Below are positions 48,786 to 61,325 of a DNA stretch of 64,000 nucleotides, in pieces. The stretch spans positions 81,884,663 through 81,948,662 of the forward strand of contig CM054177.1 in NCBI GenBank assembly GCA_028829895.1, given 5' to 3'. Positions within the stretch are counted from its first letter, which is position 1. The number at the start of each line of letters is the position of its first letter. Origin of the DNA: Sinotaia quadrata. Lineage: Eukaryota > Mollusca > Gastropoda > Architaenioglossa > Viviparidae. A model generated the notes under the pieces. The model saw only the letters and a list, made by a program, of their open reading frames with translations, made no database searches and was not told the DNA's origin. Position numbers and translations under genes: made by a program.

Positions 48786-50428
48786 AAAGGGGAGATAATG
48801 GCTAGCCAGCGACTCACGGGGCCTTGTGTAGATGTTATGACAAGTGCCCATATGCAAAACATAACCAAGGTGTTTGTTTGGAAGAAATTTTTATTCTGTA
48901 TGCAGGGTTATGAATAAACTGGCATGTGTGTATGCGCAAGAGTACATGGATATGTGAAATGTAAATGGACAGAAGAACAAATAAAATGACTGCACTCAAC
49001 TCTCACTTCCAAGACCAAAGACAGGTAACTTCAGTTTCAAAATTCTAATTATGCATTTATTGCAAAATGGGGTCTCCTTGCACATGATTGTTAATCAGTC
49101 ATATTAGACCAACCACACTCACATTCATGGTGGTGGTGGTGGGGGGGGGTAAGGGAGGGGGAACAAGAGCAATGAATGATGAAAGGAAAATAAAAGAAAG
49201 GAAAAACAAATAATAAAATTAACAAATATTCTAGGCAGCAATCATGCCATACAATGCATCAAGCATACAAGTAGCAATAATGTTCAAGGTTATAGAGTTA
49301 TGTACCCTTATATGATTAAGAATGTTCAATAAATATCTCTATAGTTCATTAATGTGAAAAATGTTAAAGTTCGACAATTAAATCTACCTACTTCTAAATC
49401 TAAATGTGCCTGAAGCTAGAGTGTTACTCACACATATAATGTTGATGTAGAAGGAAGAAAAGAATACATCTTTTGCTGACCTGTTAAACGAAGAATGAAA
49501 CACACTTTGTCACTGATGTAAACAAAATCAAAAGCACACATTGCTAGTGTGTTGGAATATTCCACCCTAACCGTAGAGGGGGTAATGAACAATGATGAAT
49601 ATGAAAACAAATATCCATGCTGTCTATAGGACGAATGTAGACATCCGAGTTTCAATTGGTTGCTTGGAATCAGCCAGAGGAAAAAGATGGTTTCGTGAGC
49701 TGCCATACACAGAGGTCTCTTGATGACTGCTGTAGTCACTGTAGTCATTGCCTTTTCCAGTGACTGTGTCATCACGACGTCACCCACATGCACTCTCAAT
49801 GTGATGACGGCTCGTTCATGGTATAGGCGGGAGTCAGTTGTGTTGCTCCAGGTAAATGTCATGTCAACTATTTACCACACACTTGAAAACAACTCAGAAG
49901 TAGATAATGAAAAACAGTAGGAGTCTGGATCCAATAACTTTTCACTAGGCTTAGAAATATATATGAAAATATAATCCAAGCTTTCATACACACACAGAGT
50001 CCATAACAATAGAAAAATAATCCGTAATTGACTTAGCTGTCGTGGGCTCTGTCTCGAATCATTCCTGTCTCTTTTGCTTATATACTAGGCTACTCGTAGC
50101 CTCTAGAACCTGGATTGTCAACATTAGCAGCACGGTTAAATATGCTGAGGAAAAAAAGTTAACCGACACAAAAGTTTCCATTGTTCAGTCTGGGCACTAA
50201 CACTATCCTATGCAATGTATTATTTAAAAGAAAAAGATACAGTTCCACAATTGCACTTCAATAAATTCAATAATCGTACTTCACTGAATTCTAAACACAT
50301 ACACAAATATATGTAATCGAGCATACATGTGCGTGCGGGAGACAGTCCTTTCATAACATATCAAATAATAATATTGCACTCTGTGACCAGTATAAAAAAT
50401 AAAAAAATTTTGATGAATTATCTCCCTT
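48786..50428. mobile_element. candidate element with AAGGGAGATAAT inverted ends
   Basis: AAAGGGGAGATAAT (48786-48799) and ATTATCTCCCTT (50417-50428) are inverted relative to each other. Outside them, CCTAGCTTGGTCTGTTGAGC (48721) and CCTAGCTTGGTTTGTTGAGC (50448) form a direct repeat (22 of 24 bases alike over the full match). Inside is a 144-codon minus-strand open frame (49428-49862) that I do not recognise, with HERAVITLRVHVGDVVMTQS as its least biased part. The inverted motif is short and common in molluscan DNA, so this is a hypothesis. Confidence 0.3.
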
Positions 50429-50471
50429 CCTCCGTGACAATCATCATCCTAGCTTGGTTTGTTGAGCTCAA

Positions 50472-51724
50472 CACCCTGCATGTACTGTGTAGCACTCAGC
50501 AATCCTAGAACACTAATACATACAAATCCACATTATTGTTACAAATACCATTTTTTGTGGTACACTTACTATTATATACAGTACTGCAAAAATTGTGCAC
50601 ACTGTTTTACACTGTACAAAGGTGCACAAGTTGTTATAGGACAGGATGGACATAAAAAAAACAACTGCTAGTTTTCAGTTAAACATTACATTTTTAAAAA
50701 AAGAAATAAACTAAAAATAAATCCACCTTGCTTTGCATTGAGCTACTGAAATAAATAATTCCTAGAGCAAGCATGAAGGTAAACATGAAACAGTAGAATA
50801 CAGTACTCTCAAACTTATACTCTTACATAGCTATTAAACCATTAGTGCACATCACAACAGAAGTAAATGTAAAGATAAATAACTACATATGGCTTGATTG
50901 TGCTTAATCCAGCATCTGGGAAAGAAATGTGCATAACAAAAATATTCACACCTTTCTTTATTTTGTAAAACTTGTAAACATTTAATGGGATATAAACACA
51001 CTCTGCATGACTAAGGCTTGTTAACTGTTAAACATAATAAACTATTTGTTTAGCTCTTGCTTGTTAAAAAATACGCTAGTCCTGTTTTCTGGAACTCGTA
51101 AAACTACAGAACACCGTTTTTACTCAAGCTCCATTGAAGAATTTTTCCAGGAATACCTAGATCAACCGACAAGAATGTGTGCCACTGGAAAGTATGCATG
51201 TATGTAAACAGTGTACTTGTATAAATGTATTCAGTGGTTACATGTAGATTCGTTTTTTTGTTGTGCTATCTCCGTGTGTTTGTTTTTCTTGCGCTCTTAA
51301 TACCGAGCAGAATCACACTCTCGCAACCTATAGCATCAGTAAGGCGGCACTGAAACACTTCCCCAGTACTCCGACACATGTTCAATATTGTATTTTTATT
51401 TCTGAGTGTTCGATTACTTATTTCTCTCACTCATTTACACAAACATACAAACGAACGCACAAATCAAGACAGATAAACGAAAGTACGAGATTAATGGAAC
51501 ATGAAATTTGAGACGCCTTTTGTGGTGTGTATGTATGCAGTTAACTCAAATGTATTAGACGTGGCACACTATACCACTTACAGAAGTCGACGTCCGTATC
51601 GACTCTTAATAACTGTTGTGGCGACGGTCTGTGTTTAATGATAATATTTATGACTCGTCGAAGCCCCCCCTTGCAGTCGATACTGCGCTGTAAAATATAA
51701 TACACGTCATTACAACTACATTTA
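50472..51724. other. intergenic, nothing recognised
   Basis: A+T-rich. Short open frames at 50459-50671 and 51263-51511 are unsupported. Confidence 0.45.
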
Positions 51725-52125
51725 CATTTGACGCATCACTACTGCATTACAAAGTACACTACACTAAATAATAGCTCATCACTACTGCATTACAAAGTAC
51801 ACTACACTAAATAATAGCTCATCACTACTGCATTACAGTAAGTACACTACACTAAATAATAGCTCATCACTACTGCATTACAGTAAGTACACTACACTAA
51901 ATAATAGCTCATCACTACTGCATTACAGTAAGTACACTACACTAAATAACAGCTCATCACTACTGCATTAGAGTAAGTACACTACACTAAATAATAGCTC
52001 ATCACTACTGCATTACAAAGTACACTAAATAACAGCTCATCACTACTGCATTAGAGTAAGTACACTACACTAAATAATAGCTCAGCACTACTGCATTACA
52101 AAGTACACTACACTAAATAATAGCG
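51725..52125. repeat. ~43-46 bp tandem array, about 9 units
   Basis: Units of CATCACTACTGCATTACAGT, AAGTACACTACACTAAATAA and TAGCT. Variants lacking GTA, or with GAGTAAG, alternate along the array. Confidence 0.95.
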
Positions 52126-52369
52126 CAAAAGAGAAATTATAAATGAGTATTTAACTTTCACAGGTTTCCCGTCAAAGATCGATGTGACCTAAAATATCTG
52201 CTCTGTCCTGTTTCTAATATTTCTTTAGTTAATTCATTATTCATTCACACTTTGCATTACCTAAAATGCAGACAGACAAACTTTCAGTGAAGCGCAGTCT
52301 GTTGTAGCGTTGTTCAAGCTCTAATCCAATTGTTCTGCGAACAACACTGGGATAACTGATTTTTATCCT

Positions 52370-52665
52370 TGGCATAATAGTCCTAGCACTGGAGTCACTT
52401 CCTGGTCTTTGACACAGTAGTCCTAGAACTGGAGTCACTTCCTGGTCTTTGACACAGTAGTCTCAGCACTGGTGTCACTTCCTGGCTTTTGGCACAGTAG
52501 TCTCAGCACTGGTGTAACTTCCTGGTCTTTGGTACAGTAGTCACAGCACTGGTGTCACTTCCTGGCTTTTGGCACAGTAGTCTCAGCACTAGGGTCACTT
52601 CCTGATCTTTGGCACAATAGTCCCTGCACTGGTAAGACTTCCTGGATTTTTGGCACAGTAGTGTC
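52370..52665. repeat. 40-bp tandem array, about 7 units
   Basis: Units of TAGTCCTAGAACTGGAGTCA and CTTCCTGGTCTTTGACACAG with 10-15% divergence between units. The minus-strand open frames across it are array by-products. Confidence 0.9.
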
Positions 52666-53889
52666 TGTTCTGCCTTCATAATGTAGCCTGAGTCACTGCC
52701 AAGTCCTTCGCTTAGTAGCAGCAACACAAACTTCATTGGTTCGTGAAGCTACATCAGAACTCTGCACGTAAGAGAAATAGTCTGATTTAAGCAGACATTT
52801 AATTTGCAATCATTTTATATTTAACAAAGTAAAAAGAAGCGGGATTGTCGCGCTGGATTATCGTTCATGAGTTAGAAATAATTAGATTTCGAAGTTAATT
52901 TTTTTCTGTTTTCAAATAGAATGGGTTATCCTCTGCTTATTTATTTATAGATTATCATTACATTATTATTCATTAAGATTATCATTTTTATTATTATTTA
53001 TTTTTACCAGGTATGTTAAAGTGAACGTTTCACGGTCCACTAATTTCTCGGAATGCTTAATTGACTCTTTTCTTCAAAACGCGTTCCAGTCACTGAACGA
53101 GGCATAATTTCGCATGTAATTACAGACTGTGTGGCAAGGCGAACATTTTTGCCTTTCAGTGAGAACGCCCTTCAGAAAACGGCCACCTGTACCATTGTCA
53201 TTCTTCAGTAAACTTTCCGGTTGCGATTTTCACAGTATTCAGAATGGAACGACTGCTCTTAAAACAGGACATTAAAAAAAAATCTATCTATCTATCTGCC
53301 TGTCTAAGTATCTGCGTGTGTCTGACTATGTATATATCCAGTTGTCTGTTGTTTATCATTCTATCTAACTTGTTGTATGTATCAAGTCTTCTTTGTCTTT
53401 TTATCTGTCTGTTTCTAATAGTTATTTACTATAACTGTATCACAACTAGGAATACTTATAATTAGTTGTTGTTTTTGTAATTCCGCTAAACATTCTAATT
53501 GTCACTCGTTTATTGTTTGTATTTGTGGGTCCCCCCCCCCAGCACTATACAGTATCAGAGTAAACGCAGTCTCGTGAGTTGAATGACACTTTCATAATCT
53601 TTATCAGTGCACACACATACACTCACGCACACACAGATATACACAAACATATATTTATTGTTAAAGGCTTGTTTTAGGCTTGTGTTGAAGAATCAATTTG
53701 AAATGGCTGTGTGTTGTAGATAATGAATTTTGGTAGTCTATCGTTATAGAAGTCTGTTGTGAAAGCTGGTAATTTGCCACAAAAGATAATTTGTTAAGAA
53801 CGTTGTATTTTGGAAGTCAAACTTCATGCACTTTGATGTGAACAGTACATATGTGTTTGGTAGTGTATCATGATAGATAGTGTCAGCGC
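52666..53889. other. intergenic, nothing recognised
   Basis: Contains a (CTAT/CTGT)n-like stretch (53283-53420) and a poly-C run (53531-53540). No gene is supported, although upstream exons of the gene ending at 54784 could lie here unrecognised. Confidence 0.4.
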
Positions 53890-54130
53890 AATTTGGTAGT
53901 CTATCACAAAGGACTATGTCCTACGGATAGTGTTCCGATAGTCTATCACAAAGGACTATGTCCTACGGATGGTGTTCCGATAGTCTAACACAAAGGACTA
54001 TGTCCTACGGATAGTGTTCCGATAGTCTAACACAAAGGACTATGTCCTACGGATAGTGTTCCGATAGTCTATCACAAAGGACTATGTCCTACGGAGAGTG
54101 TTCCGATAGTCTATCACAAAGGACCTTATG
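53890..54130. repeat. 42-bp tandem array, 5-6 units
   Basis: Units of TAGTCTATCACAAAGGACTA and TGTCCTACGGATAGTGTTCCGA. Each unit holds two short inverted pairs, AGGAC/GTCCT and CGGA/TCCG. Confidence 0.93.
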
Positions 54131-54511
54131 CTATGTGTGGCGGTGTAAGTTTGCATATTACAGATGTTGGTACTTTACAAATGTTGGTACATTACAAATA
54201 TGGATGCTTTACAGATTTTGGCACATTTATAACTAAAAGGCAAGATTACCGATTGTCCAGTGCACCAGAATTGTAAGATCTAAACTTTTTAGAAAATACA
54301 GCCATAATATTTTTATATGAACTTTTTGCAGGCCTAAACAGTATGCATAATTTTTATCATTTTATCGTGCCTACTTATAATCACGTTCAACATACAAATT
54401 CATTAGTATGTTTTAGAATGCCTAATACATCTTATGTATACTTTGTATTGTTTTCTCTCACTGTTTTTTTTTTTAAATTCCTGTGTTTATTATCAAATTT
54501 ATCATTTCCAG

Positions 54512-54784
54512 AACAAAGGCCTCGACTTTTTGAAACTCCAGCCACTTGAGTGTGCTTGCAACATGGGGGACATGGCGAAGGTCGTGACCTTTGACATGGC
54601 GTCTCCTATGACGGGGACCTGCTTGCCAGTTGACAGAGGTCTTCTGATCACTCCACCCGATTTGAGCATAGATGAGAAGATACTTATTATAGAAGACCTG
54701 AATCCCCTACCTACCCAGGTTACCATGGAAACGATGGTCGCAGCTTGGGAAGCTTCTGTTCAGAATCCTGATGAAATGGTGTAA
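54512..54784 (+). CDS. terminal coding exon of an unrecognised gene
   Basis: The acceptor TTTATCATTTCCAG opens a 90-codon frame ending in TAA at 54782-54784. Its composition is protein-like and differs from the A+T-rich flanks: KLQPLECACNMGDMAKVVTF, then DMASPMTGTCLPVDRGLLIT, PPDLSIDEKILIIEDLNPLP and TMETMVAAWEASV. I recognise no domain. An ATG at 54563 (ACATGG) could be a start if the gene begins here. Alternatives are an internal exon using a donor at 54720 (CCCAG|GTTACC) or at the end (AATG|GTGTAA, GGT|GTAAAT). An AATAAA about 200 bp downstream favours a last exon. No convincing upstream exon was found. Confidence 0.5.
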   Translation, partial: NKGLDFLKLQPLECACNMGDMAKVVTFDMASPMTGTCLPVDRGLLITPPDLSIDEKILIIEDLNPLPTQVTMETMVAAWEASVQNPDEMV

Positions 54785-55005
54785 ATCGCTCTAACGGATT
54801 TGGTGACGTTGACTTGCTTATTGTTGTACAATCACTACATTTCTTTACATTTACTCCTAGAAGATCTCAAATACAATTAATTTTAAATCCAGCATTTTAT
54901 TAGATGGTATGTTAGCACTGGTTACAGAAAGCTTACAGTGTACACCCTTTAGTGTCATGGTGTGAGCTCACACTAGAACAAATAAATGCTTTCCAAATTA
55001 TGTCT
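54785..55005 (+). other. probable 3' UTR of the unrecognised gene
   Basis: A+T-rich sequence from the stop codon to just past AATAAA (54981-54986), which is followed by a T/G-containing stretch (TTATGTCTATG). Confidence 0.45.
54981..54986 (+). terminator. poly(A) signal, unrecognised gene
   Basis: AATAAA about 200 nt after the TAA at 54782, consistent with 54512-54784 being the last coding exon. Confidence 0.5.
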
Positions 55006-55074
55006 ATGCATTCAGGTGTTGAGAGTCATCCATACGCTAAATTTTAATTTTAATTAGTTTCTGTTTGCTGTCTT

Positions 55075-55285
55075 TCTGTGTCACTGTCTGTTTGCTCTTT
55101 CTATGTCTTTCTGTGTGACTGGCAGTTTGCCCTCTCTCTAAGTGTGCCCTGGCTGTTTGCCCTCCCTGTCTGTCTTTGTGAATGGCTGTTTGCCTTCTGT
55201 CTGTGTGACTGGCTGTTTGTCCTTCCTGTCTGTCTTTGTGACTGGCTGTTTGCCTTCTGTCTGTGTGACTGGCTGTTTGAAAGAA
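55075..55285. repeat. CTGTCTGT-rich degenerate repeat
   Basis: Repeated TGACTGGCTGTTTGCCTTCT and CTGTCTGTCTTTGTG words in units of about 25-60 bp. Open frames on both strands are by-products. Confidence 0.8.
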
Positions 55286-55329
55286 ACAGTGAAAAGAGAA
55301 CGTGTATTGGTGGGAATGTTCCAAAGTGT

Positions 55330-55475
55330 TCCGATGTGGGAGGGTTGGCAGTGATGAGATTGTACGTATAAAATGTTGCGATGTGGGAGGGTTGGCAGTG
55401 ATGAGATTGTATGTATAAAATGTTGCGATGTGGGAGGGTTGGCAGTGATGAGATTGTATGTATAAAATGTTGCGA
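55330..55475. repeat. 47-bp tandem array, 3 units
   Basis: Units of GATGTGGGAGGGTTGGCAGT and GATGAGATTGTATGTATAAA, with starts near 55334, 55381 and 55428. Confidence 0.93.
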
Positions 55476-55890
55476 AGTAGTAGGGTGTGTGAAGAAATTA
55501 TCTGTGTAAAGAATTTTGGGCTGTGTGCAATTGCAGTGTTAATTGAAACAGCTGGTGTGCACTTGAAGTGTTAATGGTAACGGGCGATGAGCACTAACGT
55601 TAACTCCCACTGTTACTCATTCAAGTGTCCAACCATAGATTGTCGTTACGCAAATGTGGTAGCAATAACGTATCGAGTGTTTGACTGGCGTTGTCGGTAC
55701 ACCCACAAAGTGCATAAAACATGGCAGGACACGTCACTTGGCCCTGTTGCGTGCACTGAGTTCAGTGGTTGCGTCTGGCCGCACTCTCTTCAATCTCCGA
55801 CCATCAGTGAGCATTGAGTGCGAACAGCTTTTCAGTCAAAGTCGCCTGCATGGTGAAGTCAAAGAAGTCGAGATCTTCTCTTCCCAATGT
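55476..55890. other. GC-richer patch, no gene called
   Basis: Two short plus-strand frames (55587-55817 and 55681-55893) overlap here, in sequence less A+T-rich than the surroundings. No splice sites or motifs support them. Confidence 0.35.
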
Positions 55891-55998
55891 TGAGCTTTTA
55901 GCATAGGTGTACTATGTACAATCATTACAGTCTTTAAATGTTGTTCTTTTTAGCATAGGTGTACTATGTACAATCAATACAGTCTTTAAATGTTCTTT
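55891..55998. repeat. ~50-bp tandem duplication
   Basis: TTTAGCATAGGTGTACTATG and TACAATCATTACAGTCTTTA occur twice, about 50 bp apart. Confidence 0.85.
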
Positions 55999-58900
55999 TT
56001 TGTTTGTTGTTTTTTTTACCTGGCTTTTACAGGTAATTAGAGGAAAGAAGAAAACGAGAAAAACTCAAAATAAAGGAAGGTGGCTGGAGGCAACAGACTC
56101 GAAAGTTATTCTACTTCTACTCGCCTTCCTACTCTTGATGTCACTACTCTCCTTCCTACTCCCGATGTTGTCACTACTACTCGTTATCCCTTTCTTTGTT
56201 CTGTTTTACTCTCACAACTACCCTTGTTTATTTTTTGTTGTGCTCTCACTGGTATCTTTGATCTTTTTGTTGTTGTGGTGGTGCAGCGTGTATACATTAG
56301 TAATGAGCCCAGCGATCTTCAAAAAGCTTTCTGTTACAAATTACAATTCATGCCGCTGAAGAGTAATGCCATTATCAGCAAATTACTTTGTCCTTGCTCA
56401 TCAAGGTCACATTTCTGAAGAGAACAGAGTAACATTATAAACAATATACATAATCTCATTTCCCTCACACACACCCCTGCAATCATTTCTCATGAAGTTT
56501 CAAATCAAACTTCCATGTTCTTTCTTTCTTCACCAGCCCACAAACATCGAATGACTCGTCTAGCAGGTGGAATGGTGTTGGACATTATTTAAGAGAAAGA
56601 TTTTTTTTGAAATTATTTTACTAAATAGTCTGAAGTTTGATTATTTTTTCTTGTGGACAGAGAACTCGCAACTAGATGTTCATTCACTTACAACACTTAT
56701 GTCCACAATAGATTAAACAAAACTATTTATTTATTTAATCTAAGCTTGTATTGAACTGATATACTTTTGCTTTCATCACCAACGTAAGTATAATAGTGGT
56801 TCAAACACCACACACACTCACATACGCACACTAACGACAACACCAACCGTTCTTAACCCAAAAGTTATGTAGCAGCACATACTATGATCGCACTCGTCCA
56901 CACTGCACTGCACAGTCACAGGCTTGCTGTTGCTGTTGAAAGAATCGTATATCTATATGACGTCAAAGTAGATTCAATCAGCTGGACAACTATCAATCAC
57001 GCCTATTTTGATTAATCTTCTTTGGCAGCAGAACTCGCTCTTGAAATAATAACCAGGAACTGGTTCTCAGAATATCGTCTATTAATAGTTCTCCTTTTTT
57101 TTTCCCCCAAACATAACATCTGCGGAAACTAAATCTGACAGTGACTACGGTACAAGTCTAAAGCAATGACAACATGCAAGAGGGCCTACAAGTCACTAAG
57201 TACAGATTGTATAAAATAAGAGTTGTACAATTACACAAAACGATCGAGTAAATCGTTTGTACTTTACCTCTTTAAGTTTAAGAGGTCTGTCGAAAAGCCT
57301 CTACTTAGCAAAATGGATTTAAAACAACCTTTTCATGGCTTCACAAGACAACATAAAAAAATCATGGAATTTATTTTAATTCATTTTCACCTTTACATGG
57401 AAAGAGAAATTTGGTCACCTATTTGAAGTTTGTCAAACCTCTTTAGTCTTTACTTCACTGTTTTCACTTACAAAATTAAATCAGTCATTCTTAGTACATT
57501 GCCCAATAGAATTATTTAGTTTTCACTATTTAAAAAAAAGGGAGGGGGGAGAAAGAAATTCTATTACGATATAAGCCATGGAAAGAAAGTTATCCTGTTT
57601 TTTTTTTTAATGACAGCAACCTTGTCGCAGCTCCCACGTCGTGTCAAACGATAAAATTAAAGTGTGCATTCATGCACTCTGCGTGCTGATACAATTGTTA
57701 TTATTACAGTGAAACATACGCAAAAACAAAACAATGTTCATTTGGTAAAAAGTGTTAACGTTCCTCCAATAAACAAACGACAATAATCAATAAATAACTT
57801 TGCAGCGAGGTGCTGGTAGGTATATACAAGCAAATGCGTGCATTTTAAATGATCTCCCTCAAAATCTTAAATTAATGCATTGTGGCGAGGGATTTTTTAA
57901 AAGGTGTTGTAAAGATAAATTAAACCCTAATGTGTCCAACCACACGTCCACTCCCACTTCAGGTGTCAAGAGTCATGTATCAGGTGTCAGGTGTCAGGTG
58001 TCATGAGTATTTACGTTTAAACATTTGAAATATTACAATTACAAACGGCTACGAGAAGACCCCTAATCCCAACCTGACGAAGATTCGAAAACAAAAATAA
58101 CAAATAAAACAAATACTCAGGAACTTGGGGATAAAACAGAAAAAAAAAATTATAAAGAAGAAGTCATGATGACTGAAAGAATTTATAATGAAATTAATCA
58201 CAAAGACACGAGTGCGACATTAGTGTTCACTATTAGGCTTTGTGTTCACGAATCACGATGCGGCTGAAAAGGAGTTAGTGTACATTCTGCCTCCTTGGAC
58301 TTGCCAGGCTGTGACCGTTAATCGGATGATGGTGGTGGTGGTTCTCACGACCCGGTCAGTCAGTGGTGCAGACTGTGAGCTTTGCGTCCATCTGTGTGTG
58401 TCGAAAAGCCAGACTCGGCCTGTTCTTGTCACTCGTGAGGCGCAGGGCGGGATGGGCAAAGTGGGATGCCGATGGCACAAGTATGGCAGATAAAATGCTG
58501 ATTCTACAACATGTATTTTGACATCCACTAAGTATCGTGTAAACAGTAGAGTAGCATTAAATGCATGTCACTCATACATGGAAAAATAAGGAAATGCAGA
58601 TGACAAATAAACAACGGTGAAAATTAATGAGTTAAATGAGAAAAGAATGATTTAAAATTATGAACATACATAACATGTATATATCTAACATGCGCTGGCA
58701 TAATTATAATTGCAATTACTGATACATGGTTCAAATAAGTTCAACCTGACTGACCTTTCTTGGTGAAAAGACAGGACTCTAAACCATGGGGCGATTTTAC
58801 GCGCGAAGGACAATCACATGGTCAGTCTTGCTAAATATCAGGGATGTTACAACCTGACCCAGAAGACAGGCCAGGTTGGATAACATCGCCAGGGCCTCTC

Positions 58901-59230
58901 ACAAGAGGGGTGGGGGATGACATGTAGATGCGGTAGGTTCGGCGTACTCTACTTAGGTCCTGTGAGTTTGACAGTAGACTCTAACGCTGGAGTTAAAAAA
59001 ATGAATACAAGTTAGGTGGCCGGGTCTCGTACCGTGACATGCATATATGAGTGCGCGCGAGAGAGGGAAGTTTTACTACAGTGAGATCAATATCGATATT
59101 ATGATGTTCCGTCATCGAAGTATTTGAACTGGCCAACACCAAACTGTTAATTGACACTGTCATAATGCTGACTTGCCGTGAACTAAAATGGAAAATGACA
59201 AAGTGGCTATATGAATGAATGCACAGATGT
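55999..59230. other. intergenic, nothing firmly recognised
   Basis: The two overlapping open frames at 56031-56418 run through CT-rich sequence (hydrophobic Leu-rich in one frame, Ser/Thr-rich in the other) and look like compositional artefacts. (AGGTGTC)n words occur at 57960-58005. A GC-richer patch at 58260-58490 has open frames on both strands without motifs. The stretch 58750-59060 is also less A+T-rich, and I recognise nothing in it. Confidence 0.35.
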
Positions 59231-59231
59231 G

Positions 59232-59665
59232 TTTGAGATTATTCACATGTAGATATAGACAGAGCTTACAGTAAAATAAACCTACTACTGTATAGGTATA
59301 CATCACATGTAGATATAGACAGAGCTTACAGTAAAATAAACCTACTACTGTATAGGTATACATCACATGCAGATATAGACAAAGCTTACAGTAAAATAAA
59401 CCTACTACTGTATAGATATACATCACATGTAGATATAGACAAAGCTTACAGTAAAATAAACCTACTACTGTATAGGTATACATCACATGTAGATATAGAC
59501 AAAGCTTACAGTAAAATAAACCTACTACTGTATAGGTATACATCACATGTAGATATAGACAAAGCTTACAGTAAAATAAACCTACTACTGTATAGGTATA
59601 TATCACATGTAGATATATACAGAGCTTACAGTAAAATAAACCTCCTACCGTATAGGTATACATCA
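59232..59665. repeat. 60-bp tandem array, 7 units
   Basis: Near-identical 60-bp units of CACATGTAGATATAGACAAA, GCTTACAGTAAAATAAACCT and ACTACTGTATAGGTATACAT. Each unit contains the inverted pair TACAGTA and TACTGTA, 12 nt apart. The period is divisible by three, so a 169-codon minus-strand frame with a 20-residue repeat stays open; no other coding evidence. Confidence 0.95.
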
Positions 59666-61240
59666 CCATAAATGTGCTTTAATATTTGTAATTGTAGGTT
59701 TGTTTACAGGACTCATTCTTGTGACATTATCGTCAGACACTCAGTTCATGTCATCAATTGCATGCTTTTATGTAATTCCGATTTGTTTTTTAGCTTATAG
59801 AAATACAGAAACTGTCTGTATATGACTAATAGATGATTATTCCCAAGCAACTTTTATTTAGCTGGCTGCTGTTCCCCTATGGCTGACTGTCGCAATTGAC
59901 ATAAAGTCAGATTTATTCAAAATATTATCAGACAAATTATTTTCTCTGTAAATAGGGATTAAGCTGAACAGTTCACTTAATGGCTCGGTGTTGTGCACCA
60001 CTGCTTTTCGACAAATATGTATTATGGAGAAATGAGCTATCTATAAGTTTTGTAATCCCTTCAATCACTCATTTTTTTTCAATAGAACTGTCACTGAAGT
60101 GCTCAACAACCGCTCCCTGGCGTCCCATAGCGACCCGATTGGGGCTTGATCACGTGACGCGATTACATGCTACACCGCTTCGCTGCGATTGTTTGAACAC
60201 GCTGATAACGATACGGTTTGGCAGTAAGAATGACAAAAACATCTACAGTGCTTGACACAATAAAGGCTGGATAATTTACTGGGCGAAAGTATGTGTCAGG
60301 GGAGAGCATATCTGTGCCAGTGTGATGTGGTAACCGAGCAGAAGACAGTTTAAATATGTACACACACACACACACACACACGTGCCCATGGCTATGGTTG
60401 GTGACGTTGTAGAAAGAGATCTATCGGAATTCTCTAATCAAGCGAAGGCTGTCACACAGAGTGGCAGTTCTACTTATACCATGAAATAACGTGTCGAGTA
60501 CCAGCTGACGTGCGGAAAACTAATCACGTGTCATTGACGAGTGCATGTAATTTCTTTTATTTTTTTTTGCTTCTCTTTTTCTTCTCCACTTTCATTTTAT
60601 GATTCATTGTTATCGTTTTCAAGACTGCAGTCTCAGGATTACTCTAATAGGTTTCCGTAAAACAATTTTCTCCGGGCGACTTTGGCCAGGGACAAGTTCC
60701 ATTCTTGCGAATATTGACATTAATGTAAGATTTCTAAACTAAAGAAGTGTAGGCATGCCGCCGTGTCAAAATGGATTTGTGGATATAACAGGTAGGCACT
60801 ACAAAGCACGGGCAAGACTGTTCTCCTGTGAGACAGTGATTACTGAAGTTAATATCACCAACGTAAAATCTGCTAGATAGTGGGGGGGGGGGGAGGAACA
60901 AGGTATCAGTGAACTGTTAAGAGCGATATTCATTTTTATTTCACTTGCGGCAGTATTTCACCGGAGCTACTGACCGGCTCAAGCCATTCAATAAACATGT
61001 TCTTTTAACTACCGAAGGAATTAGTTTGTGTCAAGTGTGTGAGAAATTCTCGGATACGGGGCAGACTTGTCAGTGGAACCGGCTTACTGGAAGTTGTAAC
61101 GTTCGGTGACGACCGAAATCCGGCTAGAGAAAAAGATCCAGTTTGAAATGCCCTGAACAGGAGAATCAGTCGGCTGGAATCCAAACTGACAGTAAGTGTT
61201 TACTTAAAACTGTTTAGTTAACAGAATTAGATATAAAATA
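59666..61240. other. intergenic, nothing recognised
   Basis: Contains a GC-richer patch at 60090-60200, a short (CA)n run (60360-60381) and a poly-G run (60882-60892). The open frame 59980-60255 has no supporting signals. Confidence 0.4.
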
Positions 61241-61245
61241 CATAA

Positions 61246-61313
<68 letters not shown>

Positions 61314-61325
61314 ACACACACACGC
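61241..61325. repeat. (CT)n(CA)n compound microsatellite
   Basis: A CTCTCT run passes directly into CACACA, the same arrangement as at 3769-3860. Confidence 0.96.

Noticed and set aside
49428..49862. 144-codon minus-strand open frame
   Set aside because: The longest non-repeat frame outside the called genes, but no domain, no good splice sites and Leu/Ser/Phe-biased composition in its second half. Kept only as part of the candidate element finding.
51725..52125. Possible CRISPR-like repeat/spacer structure
   Set aside because: The units are contiguous tandem repeats without unique spacers, in a eukaryotic context.
55907..56418. Possible multi-pass membrane protein exon after an acceptor at about 56031
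   Set aside because: The Leu/Phe-rich frame lies over CT-rich low-complexity DNA, the alternative frame is also open, and no partner exon or motif was found.
59160..59669. 169-codon minus-strand frame with a 20-residue repeat
   Set aside because: A by-product of the exact 60-bp tandem array; the hydrophobic repeat has no recognisable domain and no flanking exon.
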